From Bacteroidaceae bacterium (GTDB taxonomy: Bacteria; Bacteroidota; Bacteroidia; Bacteroidales; Bacteroidaceae), in NCBI GenBank assembly GCA_017447625.1, contig JAFSNB010000025.1, positions 1 to 64,000 of the forward strand: a stretch of DNA of 64,000 nucleotides, given 5' to 3'. Below are positions 1 to 9,070 of the stretch, piece by piece (the stretch's first letter is position 1; each line of letters starts with the position of its first letter). The position numbers and the translations under genes were made by a program. The notes under the pieces are model-generated. The model saw only the letters and a list, made by a program, of their open reading frames with translations, did not search any database and was not told the origin of the DNA.

Positions 1-48
1 GCTGTCATGACGAAGACTACATGATATAGGTATCAAATAAAGGTGCAC

Positions 49-96
49 AAAAAACAACAGCAGCTATAGTCGAATAGGATTGTAGCTGCTGTTGTT
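49..96 (-). terminator. Rho-independent terminator, minus strand
   Basis: A perfect 14-bp inverted repeat (53-66 with 83-96, 16-nt loop) is followed on the minus strand by a T-run (complement of the A-run at 49-54). It probably ends the minus-strand transcript that includes galE, about 400 bp upstream on that strand. No T-run follows on the plus strand. Confidence 0.6.
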
Positions 97-500
97 ATAG
101 CATATAGGTACTAATACCTGTAGTTTATCGGATGCTTACAGTAGTTTTGACCATGGGCAAATGGCACTTTGCCCAGCATCAATTTGTAGTTGGGTGCTGG
201 GTAAAAGCAAATCGGTGTAAGTGCAAAGTCATCATCATAAAAGGAAAGCAGTTCCTCAACTCACGCTGAAGAACTGCCACAACACAAACACAAAATAAAA
301 CACGACAAAATGCTAATCCAGATACTAATGTCTTGCTTCTAATGATGCTATCTCGCCGCCTATGCGCTCGCACCATGCGGCGGACGGCTATCACCAGACA
401 CTTCTGGCAGCACTGTGATTACAAATCACATTAAGAGATTGAATCAGTTAGTAAAAAGGTTATCTTGAATATTTGAGCTTTTTAGTGTTTGAATTCTTAT
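97..500. other. Intergenic region, no supported gene
   Basis: This stretch lies downstream of galE. It holds small potential hairpins (155-161 with 168-174; 172-179 with 194-201; 354-359 with 377-382). The longest reading frame, 179-394 minus, has no recognisable family, signal peptide or start context and is not called. A structured 3' UTR is possible but unproven. Confidence 0.4.
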
Positions 501-1544
501 TTACATAATCCCACGCTCGCGGAGGGCGCACTGCCACTTCCAAGCGCTGGCCAGCACCTCTTCGAGTGGAGTGTCTGCCTTCCAGCCTAGTACTTTGTTG
601 GCCTTGTCCACATTACCCCAGACTTTTTCGATGTCGCCTTCGCGACGCGGTGCGAATGTCCAGTTGAGCTTCACGCCGGTGGCCTTCTCAAATGCCTTGA
701 CTACCTCGAGGGTTGAAACGCCGGTTCCTGTGCCGATGTTGAAGTACTCGATGGCGTCGGAATCGATGTCGGGATTCAGCACACGAGCCATAGCGCATAC
801 GTGAGCCTTGGCGAGATCTACGACATAGATGTAGTCGCGGATGCAGGTGCCGTCCGGAGTGTCATAGTCGTTGCCGAAGATCTTAAGCTGTCCGCGCACG
901 CCGATTGCGGTCTGCGTAACGAACGGTATCAGGTTCATGGGCACTCCGAGCGGGAGTTCTCCGATGAATGCAGAGGGGTGAGCACCGATAGGATTGAAGT
1001 AGCGCAGCACGATGGACTTAATGGGAGCTCCAGAGTGGATATAGTCATAGATGATCTCCTCGTTGATCTGCTTGGTGTTGCCATAGGGAGAGAGGGCCTT
1101 CTGGATGGGAGCCTGCTCGGTGACGGGAAGGTTCTCAGGCGTAGGCTGACCATAGACGGTGCAGGAGGAAGAGAAGATAATGCCCTTAACATCGTACTTT
1201 GGCATCAACTCCAGCAGATTCACCAGAGAGATGATGTTGTTGCGATAGTAAAGCAGCGGCTTCTCCACACTCTCGCCGACAGCCTTTGAAGCAGCGAAAT
1301 GGATAATACCCTTAATCTTCGGATATTTCTGGAATACGGCCTCAGTTGCCTCGAAGTCACGGAGATCAACCTTCTCGAAGGCGGGGCGTATGCCCGTTAT
1401 TTTCTCTATGCCATCAATGACATTCTCGTTGGAGTTGGAGAGGTTATCTACGATAACGACATCGTAGCCTGCGTTCTGCAGTTCAACAGTGGTGTGCGAA
1501 CCGATAAAACCGGTGCCACCGGTAACAAGGATTGTTTCTTTCAT
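501..1544 (-). CDS. galE: UDP-glucose 4-epimerase
   Basis: It interconverts UDP-glucose and UDP-galactose using tightly bound NAD (Leloir pathway, sugar-nucleotide supply for envelope glycans). At 347 residues it is a normal-length extended SDR. The N-terminal Rossmann glycine motif is GGTGFIG at 9-15, the serine cluster SSSC at 125-128, and the catalytic Tyr/Lys pair is in YGNTK at 154-158. The start ATG follows a strong Bacteroidetes promoter by about 35 nt, so it can be expressed apart from the upstream ileS operon. The cytosolic role is well established for the family. Confidence 0.95.
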   Translation of the reverse strand: MKETILVTGGTGFIGSHTTVELQNAGYDVVIVDNLSNSNENVIDGIEKITGIRPAFEKVDLRDFEATEAVFQKYPKIKGIIHFAASKAVGESVEKPLLYYRNNIISLVNLLELMPKYDVKGIIFSSSCTVYGQPTPENLPVTEQAPIQKALSPYGNTKQINEEIIYDYIHSGAPIKSIVLRYFNPIGAHPSAFIGELPLGVPMNLIPFVTQTAIGVRGQLKIFGNDYDTPDGTCIRDYIYVVDLAKAHVCAMARVLNPDIDSDAIEYFNIGTGTGVSTLEVVKAFEKATGVKLNWTFAPRREGDIEKVWGNVDKANKVLGWKADTPLEEVLASAWKWQCALRERGIM

Positions 1545-1578
1545 CGAATTGATTGCTTAGTTGTCTGGTTTTCGTTTG

Positions 1579-1609
1579 CAAAAATAGAGATTTTGCACGA
1601 GCGAGCAAA
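1579..1609 (-). promoter_or_regulatory. Bacteroidetes-type promoter of galE
   Basis: On the minus strand this reads TTTG, a 19-nt spacer, then TATTTTTG. It matches the -33 TTTG / -7 TAnnTTTG consensus exactly and lies about 35 nt upstream of the galE start codon. Confidence 0.75.
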
Positions 1610-1687
1610 TTTTTTTCCAGTTTTTTTCCAAAAAGCAATGAAAAACGATGCAAAATAGGAGTTAAAAGCACAAAAACGGCCCTACTT

Positions 1688-1855
1688 TTAGTCTTGATAT
1701 AGGTCAAGAGTGCCTCTATGCCACTCAACAAATGGCTCTTCACCCTGCAATGGATGCCACGAGACAAAATTGCCATTGTCATCGAAGGTGGCAACAGCCA
1801 TTTCGTGGCGACTTCCGTCGGGAAGAATCAGGAGATTGGAGGCTATGTGGCGCAT
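1688..1855 (-). CDS. Small 55-aa hypothetical protein
   Basis: A 55-residue open frame starts only 2 nt after the stop of the DUF4296 lipoprotein gene, so it is probably translated by coupling. Its N-terminus reads MRHIASNLLILPDG, and the C-terminal half holds PFVEWHRGTLDLYQ. There is no signal peptide or membrane segment, and its acidic/aromatic composition is protein-like. I believe similar small proteins follow this lipoprotein gene in other Bacteroidales (recollection, not checked). Function unknown. Confidence 0.6.
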   Translation of the reverse strand: MRHIASNLLILPDGSRHEMAVATFDDNGNFVSWHPLQGEEPFVEWHRGTLDLYQD

Positions 1856-1857
1856 TT

Positions 1858-2868
1858 TTATCGCCTGCGGCGCTGATTCTGGTTTTGTTGTTTGCGGCGG
1901 TTTGGCTGAATGGTGTAGCCCTTCTTCTTGAGCACATCGATTTTGCGTTCTCCCTTCTGCTGGTTGCGCAGTTCCTCGATTGAGAGGCGGCCCGACTTTT
2001 CCGCCGAGAGAGAATCGTGGGCAAGTGAATCGTTGAGGAGCGAATCGGCACGCATCTCTGCTGCCAGACTATCTGAAAGGGCTGAGCTACGAGTGGTGTC
2101 GTGGAAACGAATCAGAACAGGATTCGTCAGCAGAACCAACGAAGGCTCTCCCCCATCCTTCTCATCTAAAGGAATTATCAGATGTCCGAAGACCGAACGA
2201 GGCAGCCATCCTTCTTTATTACCTATACGTAATTCGACGTTATTGTTTCCGTTGAGTCTGACGGTGACACCGCGTACGGAGTCGTTGTCAAAGACAACTA
2301 CCAAATCAGCATAACTCTCGCAAAATCCTGAACGCGAAAGGAATCGCGGCATAAAGCGCCACATCAGCTCATCGCCCTCAAGCCACGTACTGTCACACTT
2401 CTGTTCCCACGCAAAAAGATTTTCCAACGGGTTAGAACGCACCACAACAAACGGGCGCTCCTCCCAGACGTTGGCAGTGTCGCCCTCTGCAGAGAGAGCT
2501 GCGTAGGCATCTTTCGGAGCTGCGAGCAGGCCAACGGCTTCGAGCGACCGCTCCAGACGGGCATCCACCTTGTTATAGATTGCAGCAAGTTTCTTCAAGT
2601 CGCCGCAATAGAAAATCATCGAAGTGTCAAACTGAGCCTCGGTAATGCCATGTTTCTCAAAAACACTCTGAAGAATAGTCTCGTTATCAAGCTTATTGTC
2701 TAATCCGCTTCCGTTCTCTGACACACCCTGTGCCACATGATAGTCAAAGAGGATTTCCTCCATCTTCGACTCCGAGAGCACACCAGCCGGTCTCTTTGGC
2801 TTGCATGAGACCAACGTGAGCAAAAAAGCAGTCACGAAAAAGAGAGGAAACAGGAATCGGAACTTCAT
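1858..2868 (-). CDS. DUF4296 domain lipoprotein
   Basis: The 336-residue protein has a lipoprotein signal (hydrophobic 5-19, lipobox ending LVSC with Cys22). A DUF4296-like region follows at about 35-115, recognised by the FDYHVAQ and DTSMIFYCGDLKKLAAIYNKV segments. The C-terminal tail is strongly basic and Q/N/R-rich, ending in RRRR. Its start overlaps the lspA stop by 4 nt. The neighbour LspA would process its own signal peptide. The family is confined mostly to Bacteroidetes and its function is unknown. Confidence 0.8.
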   Translation of the reverse strand: MKFRFLFPLFFVTAFLLTLVSCKPKRPAGVLSESKMEEILFDYHVAQGVSENGSGLDNKLDNETILQSVFEKHGITEAQFDTSMIFYCGDLKKLAAIYNKVDARLERSLEAVGLLAAPKDAYAALSAEGDTANVWEERPFVVVRSNPLENLFAWEQKCDSTWLEGDELMWRFMPRFLSRSGFCESYADLVVVFDNDSVRGVTVRLNGNNNVELRIGNKEGWLPRSVFGHLIIPLDEKDGGEPSLVLLTNPVLIRFHDTTRSSALSDSLAAEMRADSLLNDSLAHDSLSAEKSGRLSIEELRNQQKGERKIDVLKKKGYTIQPNRRKQQNQNQRRRR

Positions 2869-3524
2869 GACTCGGCGTTTGGCTCTTCCTTTTTTTCTTT
2901 ATCTAAAAGCAATGTCAGCTGTTTCGGATAAAACAAGACCAAAGCGATTACAGCCGAAGAGATACAGGCATCTGCAAAGTTGAATATCGGACTGAAGAAG
3001 ATGAAGTGCTCGCCTCCACAGAACGGCATCCACAGAGGCCAGTCCCATGAGAAGAGCGGAAAGTATAGCATATCCACGACATGACCATAGAACCAAGTGG
3101 AATAGCCCTCACCGAAAGGAACGAACGAGGCGACTTGAGGCGGCGCTGGGCTGTTGAAGATGAGTCCGTAGAATAGGCAGTCAACAATGTTTCCCATCGC
3201 GCCGGCCATAATGAGCGCGAGGCAGACCAAGAGTCCCCATTTTATTCCATCGCGGATGCAACGGGCTATGTACCACGCTACAGCACCTGTGAGCAGAATA
3301 CGGCCAAGGGTAAGGAATATCTTGTCGAACAGTTCCATACCGAAGGCCATCCCGTTGTTTTCCGTGAACAGGATATAGAACCAGTCGGTTACACGTATCG
3401 ACTCGTGGAGACACATGTGCGTCTTCACCCAAATCTTAATCGCCTGATCAATAATGACCACAGCGAGAAAGACGGCTATTACGGTCAAAGCCTGTGCGCG
3501 GCGGCGCGAAATATGTAATCTCAA
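2865..3524 (-). CDS. lspA: Lipoprotein signal peptidase (signal peptidase II)
   Basis: This membrane aspartyl protease removes signal peptides from diacylglyceryl-modified prolipoproteins. Family motifs are present: NNGMAFG near 56-62, GNIVD with catalytic Asp near 115, and FNFAD with the second Asp near 185, between hydrophobic helices. At 219 residues it is longer than the E. coli enzyme (164). The extra length is mainly a loop between the two aspartates, as is usual in Bacteroidetes. It overlaps both neighbours by 4 nt, so expression should be coupled to dksA/traR and the DUF4296 lipoprotein. Confidence 0.93.
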   Translation of the reverse strand: MRLHISRRRAQALTVIAVFLAVVIIDQAIKIWVKTHMCLHESIRVTDWFYILFTENNGMAFGMELFDKIFLTLGRILLTGAVAWYIARCIRDGIKWGLLVCLALIMAGAMGNIVDCLFYGLIFNSPAPPQVASFVPFGEGYSTWFYGHVVDMLYFPLFSWDWPLWMPFCGGEHFIFFSPIFNFADACISSAVIALVLFYPKQLTLLLDKEKKEEPNAES

Positions 3525-3910
3525 CGTGTGCGTTTGCGGTCGTTTTTAACTTCGATGCTAAGAGTGGCGTGAGGCACAGCACGGAGGCGCTCTTTGGGAA
3601 TCAGCTTACCGGTCTCGCGGCAGATGCCATAGGTCTTGTTCTCGATGCGCACGAGAGCCGCTTTCAGACCGACAATGAATTTCTGCTGGCGCTGGGCCAT
3701 GGACATCAACTGTTCCTTGGACTGCACTTCGCTGCCCTCTTCCAGCGAGTGGTAAGTCGGTGCAGTGTCGTCGGCCTCGTTGTTGTCCTTGTTCATAATC
3801 TGGTCCATAGTGTGCTGATAATCGCTCTCAGCAACCTTCAGTTTTTCTAAAATCAACTCCTTGAATTCTTCCAGTTCTTCATCGGAGTAACGGATGTTCT
3901 CGGTTTCCAT
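3521..3910 (-). CDS. TraR/DksA-family protein without full zinc finger
   Basis: The 129-residue protein has an N-terminal coiled-coil-like acidic helix and a DksA-type C-terminal segment (YGICRETGKLIPKERL, then AVPHAT). Only one cysteine of the usual C4 cluster is present, so zinc binding is doubtful. This degenerate form is common in Bacteroidetes. DksA relatives bind RNA polymerase through the secondary channel and modulate rRNA and stress transcription. It lies 23 nt after ileS and overlaps lspA by 4 nt. Confidence 0.85.
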   Translation of the reverse strand: METENIRYSDEELEEFKELILEKLKVAESDYQHTMDQIMNKDNNEADDTAPTYHSLEEGSEVQSKEQLMSMAQRQQKFIVGLKAALVRIENKTYGICRETGKLIPKERLRAVPHATLSIEVKNDRKRTR

Positions 3911-3933
3911 AAGTCTGATGTTCAGGGGGTGTA

Positions 3934-6900
3934 TTAATTCTTTTCTATATGAATATTTATCTTAAAGTCATCAAAGTCGAGTGCGATGGGGGCGCTCACG
4001 TCGTCCACGAGAGTTATTCCCGTGGCCAGCACCTGTCCGCAGATATAATCCTTGAATGTCTCCACAGCCTGATCGGTTTGAGGAGCGTGAGCCAGGGTTA
4101 TAGCAATGCGGTCGGTGATCTCGAAGCCGCTCTCCTTGCGCAGGTTCTGAATACGCTTAACGAGTTCGCGAGCGATACCCTCGTTGCGCAGTTCGTCAGT
4201 TACGGTGATGTCGAGAGCCACAGTCAGAGCGCCGTCGTTGGCAACGGTCCAGCCCGGGATGTCCTCGGAATAGATTTCCACATCGGCGGCCTCGATAGTC
4301 ACGGTCTCCCCGTTAGCGAGAGTCACGTCAAGCGTGCCTTGTTCAAGCTCTGCAATCTGTTCCTGCGAGAGAGCCGTCACAGCGGCATTCACATCTTTCA
4401 TCAGTTTGCCGAACTTCTTACCCATAGTGCGGAAGTTGCACTTAACTTTCTTCACCAGGATGCCAGCGCCCTCAACGAACTCCAGCTCCTTGACATTCAC
4501 CTCGTCGAGGATAAGCTGTCTGACGCTCTCAATACGCTGTTGCAACAGGGCATCCGTGGCGGGAATAGCGATGCGAGCCAACGGCTGACGCACAATCAAC
4601 TGCTCCTTCTTGCGAAGAGAAAGAACCATAGATGATATCTGCTGAGCGAGCTCCATGCGAGCTTCCTGCTCCTTGTCAATCTTGCTGTCATCAGCCTCGG
4701 GGAATTTGGCGAGATGTACAGAAACGGTGACGGTTTGACAATCGGGTGCCATTACTGCGTGCAGATCGCGGTAGAGCTGATCGGCATAGAACGGCGCGAT
4801 GGGGGCCATCAGACGGCTCACAGTCTCGAGACAAGTCCAAAGAGTCTGATAAGCGCTTATCTTATCCATGCTCATTGCAGTTCCCCAGAAACGCTTACGT
4901 GAGAGGCGCACAAACCAGTTGCTGACGTTGTCAACCACGAATGACTGAATCAGACGGCCTGCACGTGTAGGTTCATAATCCTCATAGCAAGCGCTGACTT
5001 CGCGGATGAGAGAATTCAGCTCGCTTAGAATCCAGCGATCCATCTCCGAACGCTCGCTCATAGGCACGTCAGCTTCCTCGTATTTCCAACCATCCACATT
5101 TGCGTACATGGTGAGGAAGGAATAGGTCTGATATATCTTTCCGAAGAATGAGCGGCTCACCTCCTGTACTCCGGCCTCGTCATATTTGAGGTTATCCCAG
5201 GGCTGTGAGTTCGTGATCATATACCAGCGAACTGCATCTGAGCCATACTTCTCGATATTATCAAATGGGTCAATGGCATTGCCAAGACGCTTGGACATTT
5301 TCAGACCGTTCTTGTCCAGAACGAGGCCGTTGGAGATAACAGCCTTGTAAGCTACGCTGTCAAAGACCATAGTTGCTATGGCGTGCAGAGTGAAGAACCA
5401 GCCGCGTGTCTGGTCCACGCCCTCGGCGATGAAGTCTGCGGGATAGACAATGCGCTTGTCCAGAGCCTCACGATTCTCAAACGGATAATGAATCTGGGCA
5501 TAGGGCATCGCACCGCTGTCAAACCAGACATCAATCAGGTCAAGCTCGCGATGCAGAGGCTGACCGCTCTCTCCGACGAGCACGATATCATCCACGTAAG
5601 GACGATGCAGGTCGATGCGGTCATAGTTCTCCTGGCTAAAGTCACCGGGAACGAAGCCCTTCTCCTTAAGCGGGTTCGAAGCCATCACGCCAGCGCTCAC
5701 GGCCTTCTCAATCTCGTTATACAGTTCTTCAACCGAACCGATGCAGATTTCCTCGCGGGTGTCGCGATTCCTCCATATCGGCAGAGGCGTTCCCCAGTAA
5801 CGGCTGCGGCTTAAATTCCAGTCGTTCAGGTTCTCAAGCCACTTGCCGAAGCGTCCCGTACCTGTGGATTCCGGTTTCCAGAGGATGGTCTTGTTGAGCT
5901 CCATCATGCGCTCCTTGGCGGCTGTGCTGCGGATGAACCAAGAATCGAGCGGATAATAAAGCACGGGCTTGTCTGTGCGCCAGCAATGGGGATAGTTGTG
6001 CACGTGCTTCTCTATCTTGAAAGCCGTACCCTCCTGCTTCATTTCCATGCAGAGGATGATGTTGAGGTCTTCGGTCTTTGCCAGAGCCTTCTCATCCAAG
6101 GCGGCATATTGCGGGTCGTAGGCATTCTTCACAAAAGCGCCGGCGTGGTGCCAATAGCTGTCACGGACGCAAGCCTCAACGAACGTCTCGTCCATGTCTT
6201 CGCGTACGAAATACTTACCTGTGAAATCAACCATTGGGCGTGTGTCGCCAGCCTTGTCAATTACGAACAACGAGGGGATGCCGGCATCTTTGGCAACCTT
6301 AGCATCGTCAGCACCGAAAGTCGGAGCGATATGCACGATACCAGTACCGTCCTCTGTTGTCACATAGTCACCGGGAATAACGCGGAAAGCCTCATCTTCC
6401 TTAACCACTATCTTGCCGTCTTCCATAGCGCAGGGCTTTACCCACGGGAAGAGCTGCTCGTAATGAAGACCCACGAGATCTGTGCCCATGAACTCAGCAA
6501 CTACTTCGGGGGTGACGACGGGCAAACCGTCGTCCACACTGTTTTTTGTGTCGGCTTTCGGCTGGGGGAAATAAACATCCTTGCGGGATTCAGCCACGAT
6601 GTAGATGGCCTCTTCCTTTGTGTATGGATTCTGACCCTTCACAGCCACATACTTGATTTTCGGGCCAACACAGAGTGCAGTGTTCGAAGGCAGAGTCCAG
6701 GGCGTTGTGGTCCAAGCCAATATATAAACTGGCAAAGACCCACTTTTAATTTTTAATTCTTCATTTTTTATTTTAAATTGTGCCGTCACCGTGGTGTCCT
6801 TAACATCGCGGTAGCAACCGGGCTGATTCAGCTCATGGCTGGAAAGGCCGGTTCCGGCGGCGGGGCTATAGGGCTGAATAGTGTAACCCTTGTAGAGAAG

Positions 6901-7416
6901 TCCCTTGTTGTAGAGCTGCTTCAAAAGCCACCAAAGAGTCTCGATATACTTATTGTCGTACGTGATGTAGGGGTGCTCCATATCTACCCAATAGCCCATA
7001 CGACGACTGAGGTCTTCCCACTCCTCGGTAAACATCATCACGTTCTTGCGGCACTTGTCATTATATTCCTCAATGGAAATCGTCTTGCCGATATCCTCCT
7101 TGGTTATGCCAAGTTCCTTCTCTACGCCAAGTTCTACAGGCAGACCGTGTGTATCCCAACCGGCTTTACGGTGCACCTGAAATCCTTGCATAGTCTTAAA
7201 GCGGCAGAAAGTATCCTTAATGCTGCGCGCCAGTACGTGGTGAATACCTGGATGTCCGTTGGCAGATGGAGGTCCCTCGAAGAAGACGAACGACGGGCAA
7301 CCTTCGCGCTCGCTGATACTGCGATGGAAAAGGTCTTCTTCCGTCCATTTATTCAATATTTCCTGATTAACCTTAGTAAGGTTGAAATGGTCATGTTCTG
7401 GAAATTGTTTTGCCAT
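3934..7416 (-). CDS. ileS: Isoleucyl-tRNA synthetase
   Basis: This class I synthetase charges tRNA-Ile. It has 1160 residues, with the HIGH-type signature as HPGIHH at 55-60 and KMSKR near residue 707. The CP1 editing domain (TTTPWTLPSNTAL) and a C-terminal anticodon domain are present. A short Lys/Glu/Ile stretch (KIKNEELKIK) sits in the editing-domain lead-in. It is encoded by an A+T-rich repeat at about 6737-6775 that looks like an in-frame insertion, because the flanking sequence otherwise reads as normal IleS. First gene of an operon with dksA/traR, lspA and DUF4296. Confidence 0.96.
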   Translation of the reverse strand: MAKQFPEHDHFNLTKVNQEILNKWTEEDLFHRSISEREGCPSFVFFEGPPSANGHPGIHHVLARSIKDTFCRFKTMQGFQVHRKAGWDTHGLPVELGVEKELGITKEDIGKTISIEEYNDKCRKNVMMFTEEWEDLSRRMGYWVDMEHPYITYDNKYIETLWWLLKQLYNKGLLYKGYTIQPYSPAAGTGLSSHELNQPGCYRDVKDTTVTAQFKIKNEELKIKSGSLPVYILAWTTTPWTLPSNTALCVGPKIKYVAVKGQNPYTKEEAIYIVAESRKDVYFPQPKADTKNSVDDGLPVVTPEVVAEFMGTDLVGLHYEQLFPWVKPCAMEDGKIVVKEDEAFRVIPGDYVTTEDGTGIVHIAPTFGADDAKVAKDAGIPSLFVIDKAGDTRPMVDFTGKYFVREDMDETFVEACVRDSYWHHAGAFVKNAYDPQYAALDEKALAKTEDLNIILCMEMKQEGTAFKIEKHVHNYPHCWRTDKPVLYYPLDSWFIRSTAAKERMMELNKTILWKPESTGTGRFGKWLENLNDWNLSRSRYWGTPLPIWRNRDTREEICIGSVEELYNEIEKAVSAGVMASNPLKEKGFVPGDFSQENYDRIDLHRPYVDDIVLVGESGQPLHRELDLIDVWFDSGAMPYAQIHYPFENREALDKRIVYPADFIAEGVDQTRGWFFTLHAIATMVFDSVAYKAVISNGLVLDKNGLKMSKRLGNAIDPFDNIEKYGSDAVRWYMITNSQPWDNLKYDEAGVQEVSRSFFGKIYQTYSFLTMYANVDGWKYEEADVPMSERSEMDRWILSELNSLIREVSACYEDYEPTRAGRLIQSFVVDNVSNWFVRLSRKRFWGTAMSMDKISAYQTLWTCLETVSRLMAPIAPFYADQLYRDLHAVMAPDCQTVTVSVHLAKFPEADDSKIDKEQEARMELAQQISSMVLSLRKKEQLIVRQPLARIAIPATDALLQQRIESVRQLILDEVNVKELEFVEGAGILVKKVKCNFRTMGKKFGKLMKDVNAAVTALSQEQIAELEQGTLDVTLANGETVTIEAADVEIYSEDIPGWTVANDGALTVALDITVTDELRNEGIARELVKRIQNLRKESGFEITDRIAITLAHAPQTDQAVETFKDYICGQVLATGITLVDDVSAPIALDFDDFKINIHIEKN
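6737..6775 (-). repeat. A+T-rich repeat read in frame inside ileS
   Basis: The coding strand here is almost only A and T with a short GAAGAA core and encodes KIKNEELKIK. The words resemble the AATTAAAAATTAA motifs seen in intergenic DNA of this window (for example near 28680 and 30115). Family alignment would be needed to prove insertion. Confidence 0.55.
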
Positions 7417-7467
7417 ATTTTTTGCTAAATGCTTGTATTATTTAGGTTGAATGTTCAAAAAGTGGCG

Positions 7468-7499
7468 CAAAAGTACACAATCTATCCTTAATCGCCAAA
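7468..7499 (-). promoter_or_regulatory. Promoter of the ileS operon
   Basis: On the minus strand the -7 box is TACTTTTG (complement of 7468-7475). TTTG lies 20 nt upstream, or TTGG at 19 nt. It sits about 50 nt before the ileS ATG. Confidence 0.65.
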
Positions 7500-7526
7500 G
7501 GAAGAGGCAAAAAAATGCAAGTAAGG

Positions 7527-8210
7527 CTATGCAACTGCCCCAATAAGCACAATAATACAGGTGAGCCAGAAGGTTGCTACGAGCAGATGAACATCGTCCA
7601 TCAGGTATCCAGTAGAAGTATATTGGTCTGAATAATAAACATGTTGAGAGGACAGTCGCTTGCAGGCATAATCGTACAACCAATAAACAAAAGCGCCTGC
7701 CATCAGGCCGAATAACGCGCCACAAAGTATATCTCCGGGATAATGCAAGCCAAGATATATCCGCGAGTAGCTGGAAAGCATAGCCCAGAAAAGAAGTGTG
7801 AAGGTGAGCCGATAACTGCGGAATATGAGTGCGACAAATGTCATTATCCCGAAGGTGTTGGCTGCGTGGCTGGAAAAGAAGCCATAAAGTCCGCCGCGAT
7901 AATCGCCACAAATATCTACAAGCCCGTAGAGAGAAGGCTCATGTGAAGGGCGGAACCTGTGGACCAACGGCTTGAAGATGCCACTGGAGACGCGGTCGGT
8001 GATAAGCAACAGAATCGTGAACGCAAGGACAAAGAGGGCAAATTTCCTCAGATTATTATTCTTCAGCAGGACATAAATCAGCATCAAAGCCAAAGGAATC
8101 CAGGTAGAGGTGCGCGTGACAATCAACATCAGATGGTCACAAAACGCGCTGTCACTACCATTTAGCAACAGCAACAGCCGTTTGTCTGCTGATATCAACT
8201 GCTCTAACAT
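7527..8210 (-). CDS. PAP2-family membrane phosphatase
   Basis: The 227-residue protein has several membrane helices and the three-part PAP2 signature: K80 with RP at 87-88, SSH at 113-115, and R150 with H156 and D160 (SRIYLGLHYPGD). Such enzymes dephosphorylate lipid phosphates such as undecaprenyl pyrophosphate or phosphatidylglycerol phosphate; the substrate here cannot be told. It starts 4 nt after the batE stop, so it is probably the last gene of the Bat operon transcript. Confidence 0.88.
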   Translation of the reverse strand: MLEQLISADKRLLLLLNGSDSAFCDHLMLIVTRTSTWIPLALMLIYVLLKNNNLRKFALFVLAFTILLLITDRVSSGIFKPLVHRFRPSHEPSLYGLVDICGDYRGGLYGFFSSHAANTFGIMTFVALIFRSYRLTFTLLFWAMLSSYSRIYLGLHYPGDILCGALFGLMAGAFVYWLYDYACKRLSSQHVYYSDQYTSTGYLMDDVHLLVATFWLTCIIVLIGAVA

Positions 8211-8214
8211 CTGA

Positions 8215-8991
8215 TTAGATTACCTCAAGATCCTGCTTACGCATCCAGCCTTCCTTACCATCAGACATACGCACCTCGCACCATTCTTTCATCACATCGT
8301 CGATTATTTCAACGCGTGTGCCTTCATGTAAGATGAAAAGGTCCGTGCCTGTGTCGCTCGGAGTACTCTTCACAACTACAGACGTACTCATAATGATTGC
8401 ACCCGTGCGGTGGGCCATCGCCTGCTGATGACTATAGGCTGCGATGTTGGAAAATACGCTCACAAGAAGGAAGAGGACTGCCAAAGTGAAGCCACTCTTT
8501 TTCATTGAGACTGTATTTCCGAAAACATAGAGAGCAACAGCCAAAAGCATCAGAATGAAGGTGGCTATAGCCAGCGCGATCCAACTGGATATGCTCATTG
8601 ACTTTACCAGCCGCTTGAACAACGTCACAAAGAACATCTCACTCGCTGGCATAACCTTATCAACAGTCTTCGTGCGAGCCAGTTCGAGATTGAATCGGGC
8701 ATCCTTGTCACCGGGACTCAGCATCAGAGCCCGCTCATAGTTCAATATGGCTTTTGCCATCTTATCCATGCGGTAATAGCAGTTGCCGATGTTATAATAC
8801 AACTCTGCACTCTGTCCTTTCTTCAGCAGTTTAGTATAGATGGCTGCAGCTTCTGCATATTCCTCATGGACATAAGCACTGTCTGCCAATTCTTTGGAAA
8901 CAGGCTTGCTTACTTTAGTTGTCTTTGCCTCAGTCGGATTACTAACCGCAGCAAAGAGAATCGTGAAAAGGGCGATATATAAAATTCTCAT
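8215..8991 (-). CDS. batE: BatE: TPR and SH3-like membrane protein
   Basis: I place the start at the ATG giving MRILYIALF, a normal signal peptide. The frame stays open 13 codons further upstream, but those codons fall in a TTCAATG-type repeat and are unlikely to be translated. TPR repeats occupy about 25-95, a membrane segment lies near 140-165 with a second just after, and a bacterial SH3 domain forms the last 60 residues (EGTRVEIID, GKEGWMRKQDL). BatE belongs to the Bacteroides aerotolerance operon and is thought to act in the envelope with BatA-D. Confidence 0.88.
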   Translation of the reverse strand: MRILYIALFTILFAAVSNPTEAKTTKVSKPVSKELADSAYVHEEYAEAAAIYTKLLKKGQSAELYYNIGNCYYRMDKMAKAILNYERALMLSPGDKDARFNLELARTKTVDKVMPASEMFFVTLFKRLVKSMSISSWIALAIATFILMLLAVALYVFGNTVSMKKSGFTLAVLFLLVSVFSNIAAYSHQQAMAHRTGAIIMSTSVVVKSTPSDTGTDLFILHEGTRVEIIDDVMKEWCEVRMSDGKEGWMRKQDLEVI

Positions 8992-9070
8992 ATTATAATC
9001 ATTGAACATTAACCATTGAACATTGAACATTAAGCTGCGCGCAGCCTAATTACGCATTATGCATTATGAA

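Noticed and set aside
179..394. 71-aa minus-strand frame downstream of galE
   Set aside because: Arg-rich start then hydrophobic Cys/Val stretch without family, signal or promoter evidence; it overlaps small hairpins and is better explained as spacer.
7417..7526. T-box or other riboswitch before ileS
   Set aside because: The leader is only about 50 nt from the promoter to the ATG and has no T-box sequence or terminator.
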